From positions 34,080 to 98,079 of the forward strand of contig JAJDDT010000047.1 of the NCBI GenBank assembly GCA_029260165.1: a DNA stretch of 64,000 nucleotides. Direction: 5' to 3'. The notes under the pieces are model-generated. The model ran no database searches, had not been told where the DNA came from, and saw only the letters and a program-made list of their open reading frames with translations. The translations under genes and the position numbers were made by a program. The DNA comes from Phycisphaerae bacterium. GTDB lineage: Bacteria > Planctomycetota > Phycisphaerae > UBA1845. Positions 44,390 to 52,736 of the stretch are shown in pieces (positions within the stretch are counted from its first letter, which is position 1; each line of letters begins with the position of its first letter).

Positions 44390-46150
44390 ATGAAAAAAAA
44401 CAACCCGACCCGACGAACCTCCGACCCGCAACGCTCCGACAAATCTCTCGCAGAAGCCGTCGCACCGGAGGGCATCAAGGAAACCACCGAATCCATCGTC
44501 GTCGCCTTCATCCTCGCATTCGTGTTCAGAGCCTTCGTCATCGAAGCATTCGTCATCCCGACAGGCTCAATGGCCGCCACGCTCTACGGACGACACGGAA
44601 CCCTCGTCTGCCAGGACTGCGGATGGGAAAACGTCTACGGCCTCACCGAAACATCACAGCGACACGCACGGTACACCGACAAAAACACCGTCGTCTGCCA
44701 GAATTGCAGCCACAACAACACCAATCTCCCCTACTACGACGGCATCGCTCAGCAGGGCGGCCGCTCCATCAAAGCCAATTCCAATTCCGAATCGGGCGAC
44801 CGAATCCTCGTCTTCAAATGGCCTTTCGACCTCGCATTCAACACCCTCGGTCCACAGCGATGGGACGTCACCGTTTTCAAGAACCCCGCCAACGGAAACG
44901 AAAACTTCATCAAGCGACTCATTGGACTACCCGGTGAGGTGCTCGAAATCATCGACGGCGATATTTACACCGCTCCCGAAAGCGATCTTTCCGAAAAAAC
45001 GAAAACGGAGCTTCACACCTTCCGCCGAATCAAACAGGAATGGATTGAATCAAACAAGACAAGCTACAAACACCAGGAACTGCTCAAAAAAGGACCGCCC
45101 GAATCCGCGCTCACCGAACTGGCCGACAAACTCAAAATCCAGCGAAAAACAAACCAGGCCACCGAGTCGCTCTGGATCCCCGTCTACAACCACGACTTCC
45201 CGCCCATGTCGCTCGATCGAGAACAGCCATATTGGCGAGGCGTTTCAGGATTCGACGACGGGCCAAACTTTGAAACGGACAATCGCATAATCGCATTCAA
45301 GGGTGCCGACGGTGGCCGGGCAACCGCGCTGTTCAGTGGAAAACGCATCGTCGATCAAAACGCCTACAACATCAACGTCCCCGAATCAGCACAACACCCC
45401 GTCTCCGACCTCCGCATCGAAGCCGTCGTCTGCCCCGAAAAAGGCGATGGCCTTCTACAATTCTCCCTGTTCAAAGGCCCCTACGAATTCGCCGCCGTCC
45501 TGAACCCCAACGGCGACATCTCCATTCAACAGTACAAACCGAGGTCCGCCAACCCCGTGACCCTCGCAACCGGCACCATCGAACCGTGGGACTCCGACCG
45601 CCCCTTCACCGTCGCATTTCAGAACAGCGACTACCGCGTCTCACTTATCATCGATGGACACGAGCTTCTCACCACCACCGACAAGCAATACAAACCCGAC
45701 ATCCGCGCGCTTCGCAAAATGAATCGACCGCTCATCCCCCAGCCCCCCCAAATCATCGCCGAAAACATCGACGTCACCCTCCGACACATCGTCCTGTATC
45801 GCGACGAATACTACGTCAGCGACAACATCCTCGGCAATCGAGGCGTCCATTCCTCAACCACCCTCGGAGGATGGGGAACCCAGTCGAACCCCATCATCCT
45901 GCGCGATCAGGAATACTTCATGCTCGGAGACAACAGCATCGCCAGCAAGGACTCGCGACTATGGGACCACATCGGCGGACACCTCATCGGCCGCGGCGAT
46001 GACTACCAACTGGGCACCGTACCCGAGGATCAACTCGTCGGACGCGCGTTCTTCGTCTACTGGCCAAGCGGACTCAGGCCCGAATGGGTCCCCGTGGTCG
46101 GTGAGTACGGCGTTATCCCAAACGTAGGCCGTATGCGGTGGATCAAATAA
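44390..46150 (+). CDS. lepB: Signal peptidase I with zinc-ribbon-like and beta-sandwich insertions
   Basis: 586 aa, about twice the usual length. One N-terminal TM (VVAFILAFVFRAFVIEAFVI) leads to box B with nucleophile Ser60 (IPTGSMAATL). The general base Lys175 sits in NFIKRLIGLPGE (box D), and the C-terminal YFMLGDNSIASKDSR is box E. Two insertions are unusual. Residues about 74-106 carry CQDCGW and CQNCSH, a likely zinc knuckle between box B and the catalytic core. Residues about 200-500 form a beta-rich domain with a concanavalin/LamG look (LLQFSLFKGPYEFAAVLNPN, VSLIIDGHELLTTTD). It removes Sec signal peptides; the insertions may gate or recognise substrates. All catalytic residues are present. 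Confidence 0.9.
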   Translation: MKKNNPTRRTSDPQRSDKSLAEAVAPEGIKETTESIVVAFILAFVFRAFVIEAFVIPTGSMAATLYGRHGTLVCQDCGWENVYGLTETSQRHARYTDKNTVVCQNCSHNNTNLPYYDGIAQQGGRSIKANSNSESGDRILVFKWPFDLAFNTLGPQRWDVTVFKNPANGNENFIKRLIGLPGEVLEIIDGDIYTAPESDLSEKTKTELHTFRRIKQEWIESNKTSYKHQELLKKGPPESALTELADKLKIQRKTNQATESLWIPVYNHDFPPMSLDREQPYWRGVSGFDDGPNFETDNRIIAFKGADGGRATALFSGKRIVDQNAYNINVPESAQHPVSDLRIEAVVCPEKGDGLLQFSLFKGPYEFAAVLNPNGDISIQQYKPRSANPVTLATGTIEPWDSDRPFTVAFQNSDYRVSLIIDGHELLTTTDKQYKPDIRALRKMNRPLIPQPPQIIAENIDVTLRHIVLYRDEYYVSDNILGNRGVHSSTTLGGWGTQSNPIILRDQEYFMLGDNSIASKDSRLWDHIGGHLIGRGDDYQLGTVPEDQLVGRAFFVYWPSGLRPEWVPVVGEYGVIPNVGRMRWIK

Positions 46151-46186
46151 CCAATCCTCCAGGCAGCACCACCGCAAAGGCCAACA

Positions 46187-47728
46187 TCACGCACCCTCCG
46201 CAGCCGGTTTGCGTCCACCGTTGCCGTTGGTCGCGTTCCGAAACTTCGCCGTCAGGGATTCCCAATCAATCACCAGACGCCCGCCCGTCGACACATGCTG
46301 CTTCTCCCAGTTCATCAACAAGTCCAGACAGGCATGATCGATGTACGTCAACTCATCCAGGTGCACATGCAACTCTGCATTCGAGTGCACACGCTCCAAC
46401 TCCAACGCCAGTCGCGGCAACCGGACAAACGTCGCCGCACCACGCAGGAACATATCCGTTCGATTCGACTTCGGATCATCGCGCACCTCAATCTCCACGA
46501 ACGAAAACGTCGCCAACAACTTCAACGTGGACAACCCGATCCCGACCAGCACACCGGTCAACAAATCCGTCGCAACGATCAATCCAACCGTCACAAAATA
46601 GATGACCAACTCACCGCGACCGAATCCCGCCAGCATCCTGATCGACTTCCAGTCGACCAACCGATACCCCGTGTAAACCAACACCGCCGCAAGGCTCGCC
46701 GTCGGTATCATTCGCAGCACAAATGGCAGAGCAGCCACGAACAGCACCAACCACACACCATGCAGAATCGCAGACGCACGAGTCTTCGCACCACCCTCGA
46801 TATTCGCGGCACTACGAACAATCACGCCCGTCATCGGCAACGCACCAAGGAATCCGCAAATCGAATTCCCGATCCCCTGTGCAAATAACTCACGGTCATA
46901 CTTCGCGCGAGGACCCGAGTGCATCTGATCCGTCGCCGTCACACACAACAACGTCTCCGCACTCGCCACAAACGCAACCGCCAAGCCCGAAAGCAGAATC
47001 CCGCCATCCTCCAACAGCTTCAAATCCACCGTCCAGGGCCAGCGCACCGCCTCAAACAAATTGTCCGGAATATTCACCATCTTGATATCGAAACCCACCA
47101 CCGCAGCCCCGATCGTACCCGCCAATACCGCCACCAACGACGCAGGCACCATCTTCAACTGCTTCGGCACCAAAGGCTTCCACAACACCAAAACCACCAT
47201 CGTCACCAGACCGATGATCGCCGCATGATGATGCACCGTGTCGTCCGAAGGCATCACGCCCTTCCAAACCGCCATCGGTATCGACAGAATATTCTCAATG
47301 CCATTACCCTTCGGCGAGTCATCCACCATCACATGAAACTGACTCGCAAAAATCAACACACCGATCCCCGCGAGCATCCCACGAATCACCGCGGGAGACA
47401 CCGCACGAAACCACTGACCCAACTTCAACGCACCCGAAATCGCCTGCGCTAAACCGGCGATCAACACCACGATCCCCAGCGCCTCAATCCCCTGCTCCTG
47501 CACGATTTGATAGATCATCACGCTCAAACCAGCCGCGGGACCGCTCACCTGCATCGGCGCGCCAGCCAGGACACCAACCACCAACCCGCCCACAATTCCC
47601 GTAATCAATCCCAGCGCCGGCGGAACATTCGACGCGATGGCAATACCCATGCAAAGCGGCAACGCCACCAAAAACACCACAATCGACGCGGGAATATCCG
47701 CCTTCACCAACTCAAACCAATTCTTCAT
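46187..47728 (-). CDS. SulP family anion transporter (likely bicarbonate/sulfate) with STAS domain
   Basis: About 513 aa from the ATG at 47728 (GAGAGG about 8 bases upstream). The membrane part begins KADIPASIVVFLVALPLCMGIAIASNVPP, typical SulP; a C-terminal STAS domain (about 415-500) contains VHSNAELHVHLDELTYIDHACLDLL. SulP members import sulfate, bicarbonate or other anions. The gene just upstream on the same strand is a beta-carbonic anhydrase, which makes bicarbonate the best guess (compare BicA-like systems). Confidence 0.92.
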   Translation of the reverse strand: MKNWFELVKADIPASIVVFLVALPLCMGIAIASNVPPALGLITGIVGGLVVGVLAGAPMQVSGPAAGLSVMIYQIVQEQGIEALGIVVLIAGLAQAISGALKLGQWFRAVSPAVIRGMLAGIGVLIFASQFHVMVDDSPKGNGIENILSIPMAVWKGVMPSDDTVHHHAAIIGLVTMVVLVLWKPLVPKQLKMVPASLVAVLAGTIGAAVVGFDIKMVNIPDNLFEAVRWPWTVDLKLLEDGGILLSGLAVAFVASAETLLCVTATDQMHSGPRAKYDRELFAQGIGNSICGFLGALPMTGVIVRSAANIEGGAKTRASAILHGVWLVLFVAALPFVLRMIPTASLAAVLVYTGYRLVDWKSIRMLAGFGRGELVIYFVTVGLIVATDLLTGVLVGIGLSTLKLLATFSFVEIEVRDDPKSNRTDMFLRGAATFVRLPRLALELERVHSNAELHVHLDELTYIDHACLDLLMNWEKQHVSTGGRLVIDWESLTAKFRNATNGNGGRKPAAEGA

Positions 47729-47755
47729 CACAAGCACCTCTCAAATCCCACCCGT

Positions 47756-48379
47756 CTACCCGTCGGTCAACAAAACCGAACCACCACCCGAACGATCAAG
47801 CGCGCGAACCTCGCCCGTCTCAAACGTATAAGTCCAACCGTGAAGCTCGACCGTCCCACGCGCCATCGCCGACACCACCGACGGATGCGTCTCGATATTC
47901 TTCAACTGCTGAAGGGCATGCTCCTCGATCGTCTTTTCGAGTAACGCGTCACCGCTCAACCCCGGATGCAATGCCTTTACCCGATGCGATGTCGCCGTCG
48001 CATGCGTCAACCACTTCACAACGCTCGGCAGGTCAGCCACGCCTTCCGGATTCAACAACCCCTGCATCGCACCGCAATGAGAGTGACCGCAGACCACGAT
48101 GTGCCGCACCTTCAAAACAGACACCGCATACTCAATCGCCGCAGCCTCCGAAGTACACGCAGACGGATCATACGCAGGCACGATGTTGCCCACGTTGCGA
48201 ATGATGAACAGCTCGCCAGGCTCCGTTTGAGTAAACAGATTCGGATTCACACGCGAGTCCGAACAGGTAATAAACGCTACCTCAGGCCTCTGGCCACCCT
48301 TAAGCTTCTCAAACAATTCTCGTTTCCTGTCGAACTCCTCATGACGGAAACGCTTTACACCTTCAATAATTTTTTTCAT
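47756..48379 (-). CDS. Beta-class carbonic anhydrase
   Basis: About 207 aa from MKKIIEG at 48379. Zinc ligands Cys39 with Asp41 (TCSDSR), His99 and Cys102 (CGHSHCG); the second motif GELFIIRNVGNIVP is also conserved. It interconverts CO2 and bicarbonate in the cytoplasm. It lies 27 bp upstream of the SulP transporter gene on the same strand, so both likely form one unit for inorganic carbon or pH handling. Confidence 0.95.
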   Translation of the reverse strand: MKKIIEGVKRFRHEEFDRKRELFEKLKGGQRPEVAFITCSDSRVNPNLFTQTEPGELFIIRNVGNIVPAYDPSACTSEAAAIEYAVSVLKVRHIVVCGHSHCGAMQGLLNPEGVADLPSVVKWLTHATATSHRVKALHPGLSGDALLEKTIEEHALQQLKNIETHPSVVSAMARGTVELHGWTYTFETGEVRALDRSGGGSVLLTDG

Positions 48380-48503
48380 GTCAAATCCCCTGTGTACGCC
48401 AACCGCCGGCAGTAACATGCCGACCGCTGCGCAGTTTCAACGCGCAAAAAAACCAAACAATCATTCAATAATCAAAAAAAACGCAGAGCGGCCTCAACCC
48501 AAA

Positions 48504-48529
48504 TGTAGCGTCACCCCTTGTGGGTGGTG
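48504..48529 (+). repeat. Repeat family A, copy 6
   Basis: The core reads TGTAGCGTCACCCCTTGTGG then GTGGTG: one change (A to G) in the right arm turns a T-A into a T-G pair. GGGAAAACCA follows, as in the other copies. Confidence 0.8.
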
Positions 48530-48604
48530 GGAAAACCAAACCAACCTGGTATGGTCAACCGACTACACCTGCGCTGATCACGATCGAGAAAATGCAGAAA
48601 TGAA

Positions 48605-48952
48605 TCAACAGAGAAGCGGCACACCAAGCCCGTTGAACTCTGTCGTGGTCCGTGACGGACGACTATCAAAACACCGCGAACCACTCAAACCATGACGTGA
48701 AGTCGCGAAACGAGAGCATACAGGACAAGCCACCCGACGTGCATGACGCGAAAGATAGCGAACAATCACCGTCGAAGCAGCCGCTCGGCAGCATACCTCC
48801 GGCGATTCGCAAGACTCGTTCCCGATGTGCTCCATGACACCAGACACGGGAAGAAACGCCCCGAGCGGCAACACAAGACACGCCACCACAGAACCGCGCG
48901 CAAACACGCTCGCCAAACGCAGTACAATGTGATGTACAATCAAGAGCTTCAT
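48605..48952 (-). CDS. Possible small exported Cys-containing protein (low confidence)
   Basis: 115 aa. The N-terminus MKLLIVHHIVLRLASVFARGSVVACLVLPLGAFLPVSG could be a signal peptide; the rest has CCRAAA and CPVC but no family I know. No good ribosome binding site. It may be real or a chance frame in the intergenic region; comparison with related genomes would settle it. Confidence 0.25.
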   Translation of the reverse strand: MKLLIVHHIVLRLASVFARGSVVACLVLPLGAFLPVSGVMEHIGNESCESPEVCCRAAASTVIVRYLSRHARRVACPVCSRFATSRHGLSGSRCFDSRPSRTTTEFNGLGVPLLC

Positions 48953-49210
48953 CTCGTATCCAACATCGTCAGAACCACCAGAACGCGTCGCATTCTACGC
49001 AGCACCTCAAAAAGGTCAATCACCATTTGCCACACGTCGCTCCATTCGCACACTTGCCAAACTCGGCCTCCTCCGGTCCAATGAGGCGCGCAGGCGACCG
49101 CCGGCCGTCGCCAACGAAAGGCACCGTAACTATCTAATGACAAACGACTTAAGACAGAACACCCGCTTGCGAAGTTCTCGCAGGCTTCGTTCCATAGCGG
49201 AGACTTGGCG

Positions 49211-49963
49211 ATGACTTCACGTTCGTTGCTGGAAACCCGCGACCTGATCAAGTCCTACAACGGCCGGCGCGTCGTTGACAGGGTCAGCTTCAGCGTAGGC
49301 GCTGGTGAAATCGTCGGCCTGCTGGGCAGAAACGGCGCGGGAAAAACCACCAGTTTCCGAATTTCGGTCGGTATGATCGACCACGAAGGCGGAGACGTTT
49401 TGTTTGACGGCGGCGAGGTCACAAGACTGCCCATGTACAAACGCGCCCGGCGAGGCATGGGCTATCTCGCGCAGGAACCCAGCGTTTTTCAAAGACTCTC
49501 AGTCGAAAAAAACCTGCTCGCCATCCTTGAAACCCTGCACGGTGTCAGTCGAAAAGAACGCAGGGAAACCGCCAACCGCCTCATCGATCAGTTCGGTTTG
49601 ACCAAACAGGCCAGACAGGTCGCCAGAACACTTTCCGGAGGTGAACGTCGAAAACTCGAAATCGCCCGCGCCCTGATTACCAATCCCAAACTCATCCTGC
49701 TCGATGAACCCTTCAGCGGCGTTGATCCGATCGCTGTCGAGGAATTGCAACGCCAGATTCTCCAACTCCGCGAGCAGCGAGGCATCGCCGTGTTGCTCAC
49801 CGATCACAACGTGCGCGAAACGTTGGCCGTGACCGATCGCAGCTACATTCTCGCACAGGGACAAATACTGGCATCGGGAACGCCGAAAGAGTTGATTCAA
49901 AACGAACGCGTCCGCGAGGAATACCTGGGTTCAACCTTCAAGGGCGACGAATTCGACGATTGA
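49211..49963 (+). CDS. lptB: LPS export ABC transporter ATP-binding protein LptB
   Basis: 250 aa from the ATG at 49211 (GGAG upstream); an in-frame TTG at 49205 is an alternative. Walker A LLGRNGAGKTT, Q-loop YLAQEPSVFQRLSVEKNLLAILE, signature LSGGERRKLEIARAL, Walker B ILLDEPFSGVDP and switch TDHNVRETL are the LptB form of the ATPase. It powers LptFG extraction of lipopolysaccharide from the inner membrane. LptF, LptG, LptC and LptA are not in the window. Confidence 0.93.
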   Translation: MTSRSLLETRDLIKSYNGRRVVDRVSFSVGAGEIVGLLGRNGAGKTTSFRISVGMIDHEGGDVLFDGGEVTRLPMYKRARRGMGYLAQEPSVFQRLSVEKNLLAILETLHGVSRKERRETANRLIDQFGLTKQARQVARTLSGGERRKLEIARALITNPKLILLDEPFSGVDPIAVEELQRQILQLREQRGIAVLLTDHNVRETLAVTDRSYILAQGQILASGTPKELIQNERVREEYLGSTFKGDEFDD

Positions 49964-49973
49964 TGGTCTCGCA

Positions 49974-50621
49974 TCACGTCCATGATACGATCGCAATCGA
50001 CGCGGCGGCGGTTGCGAAGACGGCGGCAGCCCAGCCGAACATTCTGCGAATGTCGTAACTGACGAACGAAAACGTATCGTCAAGAAAATCGAGAGATCGC
50101 AGAACACCCTGGACCGACATTTGCGCTCCGGATCGAAACAGTTCGATGGTTTCAAACAGGACCTCCTGAAATGTTATCCTTCGCTTCGGTATTGGTGGTT
50201 CGGGGTCGGTGAGCGCGTCTTCCAGTTTCTGTTGACGCTCGGTGCCGGTTTTTTCGATTGGATTTGCATCATCGACCGGAGGCGGGGGTTGTGTGGGTTC
50301 CGGTTCCGGGGGTTTTTTTGACGCTGGTTCAGGACTCGATTCCGGCTTGGGTAATTCCGGTACGGCGTCGGCCATCTCGTCCACCATTTCCGAAATCTGG
50401 TCGATTTGGGTTTCGACATCGATTTCCGGGCGGCGCGTATCGCCGGGATCGAGCTGGAACTGTGGCTTGTGTTCGGACGTGTCCGCCCCGACCTCGTTGG
50501 CGACGGCGTCGGTCAACTCGGAGGCTTCGGAGAGCACGCGATCCACGTCGTCGGCGTCAGACGACGCGGCGTTGGGGTTGGGGTTGGGTTGATCCTGGGG
50601 ATTGGGATTTTCTTCGGTCAT
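49974..50621 (-). CDS. Pro-rich protein with C-terminal membrane anchor, unknown
   Basis: 215 aa. An Asn/Pro/Asp/Glu-rich N-terminus and a Pro/Glu linker (KPPEPEPTQPPPPVDDANPI) lead to a compact region RRITFQEVLFETIELFRSGAQ and a single C-terminal TM (MFGWAAAVFATAAASIAIVSW). No known domain. It is convergent with lptB (10 bp) and divergent from rsmE. Its plus-strand DNA is already T/G-rich, marking the composition switch near 50 kb. Confidence 0.65.
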   Translation of the reverse strand: MTEENPNPQDQPNPNPNAASSDADDVDRVLSEASELTDAVANEVGADTSEHKPQFQLDPGDTRRPEIDVETQIDQISEMVDEMADAVPELPKPESSPEPASKKPPEPEPTQPPPPVDDANPIEKTGTERQQKLEDALTDPEPPIPKRRITFQEVLFETIELFRSGAQMSVQGVLRSLDFLDDTFSFVSYDIRRMFGWAAAVFATAAASIAIVSWT

Positions 50622-50695
50622 GTTGTTTTTCTATCGGACGCTGTCTGCGGTATCATCGGCAGGCTGTTGTGGTCACTTTTGTAAGGAATCCGACG

Positions 50696-51409
50696 TTGCG
50701 TCAGCATCGATTCTATCATCCCAATCTGACTGTTGGCAGACACCTTTTGTCGGTGGATGAGGCGCACCATGCGCGGAGCGTGCTGCGTATCAATGCTGGA
50801 GAGGCGGTTGAACTGTTCGATGGTGAATGCGGGTTGGCGGTCGGCGAGGTTGTGGTGGTCTCCCGGTCGGAGGTTGTGGTTGAAGTTGGCGAGATTTCGT
50901 GGACGACGTTTGCGGGGGCTGTCCGGTTGACACTCGCGACTGCGATGCCTCGGAAACAGCGGCAGGGGTTTCTTTTCGAGAAATGTACTGAGCTTGGTGT
51001 CTGGGCATTTTGGCCTACGATTTTCGATCGGAGCGTGGTCAAGCCTGGGGAGGGGTCGTCTGACAAATGGCGACGGACGGTGGTCGAATCGTGCAAACAG
51101 TGTGGGCGGGTGTGGGTGCCAAACGTTGCGAATCCCCTGCCGTTGGCGGACGTTGTTTCCGGGATGGACGCGTTTGACGTTTGTGCGGTTGCGGGTTTTT
51201 CGGAGTCGAGTCGCCCGTTGATTGAGGTGATTCGCGACGCCCGAGTGTCCGACGATCCTTTGCGGGTCCTGGTTTTCATTGGCCCGGAGGGTGGGATGAC
51301 TGAAGATGAGGCGCGAATGATCGAGGCCCCGATCGTCACGTTGGGCAGACACACGCTTCGCATCGAAACGGCGTGTGTGGCGGCGACTGTCGCGTCAGGG
51401 TTGTTGTGA
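50696..51409 (+). CDS. rsmE: 16S rRNA (uracil1498-N3)-methyltransferase RsmE
   Basis: 237 aa. The start is the TTG at 50696: AAGGAA stands about 8 bases upstream and the product begins MRQHRFYHPN as RsmE proteins do; frames upstream overlap the divergent gene. An N-terminal PUA-like domain (LLSVDEAHHARSVLRINAGE) precedes a SPOUT domain with MPRKQRQGFLFEKCTELGV, VFIGPEGGMTEDEA and LGRHTLRIETACVAAT (the trefoil-knot SAM site). It methylates U1498 of 16S rRNA. The glycosyltransferase start overlaps its stop (TGATG). Confidence 0.93.
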   Translation: MRQHRFYHPNLTVGRHLLSVDEAHHARSVLRINAGEAVELFDGECGLAVGEVVVVSRSEVVVEVGEISWTTFAGAVRLTLATAMPRKQRQGFLFEKCTELGVWAFWPTIFDRSVVKPGEGSSDKWRRTVVESCKQCGRVWVPNVANPLPLADVVSGMDAFDVCAVAGFSESSRPLIEVIRDARVSDDPLRVLVFIGPEGGMTEDEARMIEAPIVTLGRHTLRIETACVAATVASGLL

Positions 51410-52149
51410 TGGACGCGCGATCCACGCCTGCGGTTTCGTTTGTTATCCCTGCTTTCAACGAGGCGGGTTTGATCGGGGCGACGGTGGCGGGGTTGCAGGA
51501 GGCAGCCGGGGGATTGACGGAATTTGAGATTATCGTGGCGGATGATGCGTCGGATGACGGGACTGTGGAGGTAGCGGAGGCAGGCGGGGCGCGGGTTGTT
51601 CGGACGGATAATCGAAACATCGCGGCGACGCGGAATGCGGGGGCGGCTGCTGCGTGTGGTGACTTGTTGGTCTTTGTTGACGCGGACACGATTGTTCCTT
51701 CGGCGACCGTTCGCGAGACGTTGGCGGTTGTTGGTGATGGGGTTGTGGCTGGCGGGAGTGCGTGCTGGTTTGATGACCCGTTGCCGCTTTGGGTCCGGGT
51801 TGTTGGTCCGCCGATTTTGTGGTTGTATCGCAAGAGTCGTCTGACGCCCGGGGCGTACCTGTTCTGTACGCGTGCTGCGTTTGAGGTGGTCGGTGGTTTT
51901 GACGCGTCGCGTTTTGGGGGTGAGGAGGTCGTGATGGCGCGGGCGTTGGATCGGTATTTGAAGACGGTTGGTCAGCGGTTCACGATTGTGCGCGAGCCGA
52001 TCATCACGTCGGGTCGGAAGCTGCGGACGTATTCGGGAATTGAGCTTTTTGTGACGCTGGTTCGGTCGTTGGTTTATGGTGGGCGTCGTCGGGAGGTGAT
52101 GGACGTCTGGTACGGTCCGCGGCGCGATGATCCGAAGGGGCGGGGATAG
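51409..52149 (+). CDS. Glycosyltransferase family 2
   Basis: 246 aa, coupled to rsmE by TGATG. GT-A start VSFVIPAFNEAGLIGATVAGL, then IIVADDASDDGT (nucleotide binding), AATRNAGAAAACGDLLVFVDADT (DxD-like VDAD, residues about 88-91) and GGFDASRFGGEEVVMARAL (acceptor-side ED-like motif). It likely transfers a sugar to a lipid or glycan. The coding strand is very G/T-rich (GC3 dominated by G), unlike the C-rich genes at 10-17 kb. Confidence 0.88.
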   Translation: MDARSTPAVSFVIPAFNEAGLIGATVAGLQEAAGGLTEFEIIVADDASDDGTVEVAEAGGARVVRTDNRNIAATRNAGAAAACGDLLVFVDADTIVPSATVRETLAVVGDGVVAGGSACWFDDPLPLWVRVVGPPILWLYRKSRLTPGAYLFCTRAAFEVVGGFDASRFGGEEVVMARALDRYLKTVGQRFTIVREPIITSGRKLRTYSGIELFVTLVRSLVYGGRRREVMDVWYGPRRDDPKGRG

Positions 52150-52554
52150 TTTGGTTTGGGCGTGTGGCTTGACCATGCGGTCGAGTGTTTTGGCGATGAG
52201 GTAGACGATGAGGGCGGCGACGAGGTAGAGGTAGACGGCGATTGTGGTGGGGATGGTTGGGGCTGGGATTCTGGTGGTGAGCGTCATGGCTCGGTTTTCC
52301 TCCACCCTAAATAACGTTGCAGGCGATCGGAGAAAAATTTTTGTTCGATCACCTGCATGCGCGCTGTGAGAGGGGTTTGCGTGGGCAGGAATCCAGTGTG
52401 ACTTGAAGGGGTGATGGGAGAACGTGGTCAGACCGGCATAAGGCTGTGGATTGAGGGACATGAATTGCGAATACGATACGAGCGCAACGATTCGATCCCT
52501 GTCGGAAGCTTCCCGCGAAAGACGGTGTCGAGCGGTAATACGCCGCGAGCTCGA

Positions 52555-52596
52555 GTGATTCGACTCCCCCACCGCAAAAGACGGTGGGCCACCCGG
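52555..52596 (-). repeat. Repeat family C, copy 2
   Basis: GTGATTCGACTCCCCCACCG followed by CAAAAGACGGTGGGCCACCC. Reverse complement of the copy at 26353. CCCACCG and CGGTGGG form the hairpin. Confidence 0.75.
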
Positions 52597-52611
52597 CCTG
52601 CTGTTCCGGAA

Positions 52612-52684
52612 CGGCAGGTGAACCTCGCGGCGTGGCCGCGAGAACCACCTGCCCTACGTCGGGCCGCCAGGACTGTCATACACC
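52612..52684 (-). repeat. Repeat family B, copy 2 (inverted)
   Basis: Reverse complement of 44119-44191 with a single mismatch over 73 bp. The two copies face each other across about 8.4 kb. Confidence 0.9.
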
Positions 52685-52736
52685 CACCTCCCATCGAGAA
52701 TCAGTCAACACGGCGTTTGAGGGCAAACGAAGCTGA

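Larger units (their letters stand above)
48380..49210. other. Gene-poor stretch, 831 bp
   Basis: Holds a family A repeat (48504-48529) and A-rich runs near 48450-48480. The best frame is the low-confidence ORF at 48605-48952 (minus). No DnaA-box cluster, tRNA or IS end was seen. Confidence 0.5.
52150..52736. other. Gene-poor stretch, 587 bp, with repeats B and C
   Basis: Contains repeat C (52555-52596) and repeat B (52612-52684) back to back. On the minus strand just after the GT gene, a frame near 52170-52286 encodes IAVYLYLVAALIVYLIAKTL, which looks like a TM peptide, but it has no clear stop of its own and runs into the glycosyltransferase antisense. No gene called. Confidence 0.45.

Noticed and set aside
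48380..49210. Possible replication origin at the skew switch
   Set aside because: No DnaA-box cluster, dnaA, dnaN or AT-rich unwinding region was visible nearby, and other skew changes occur in the window.
50716..52572. 618-codon open frame on the minus strand
   Set aside because: Antisense to rsmE and the glycosyltransferase, which have clear family motifs; the frame encodes a low-complexity Arg/Thr/Pro product typical of a shadow in G-rich DNA.
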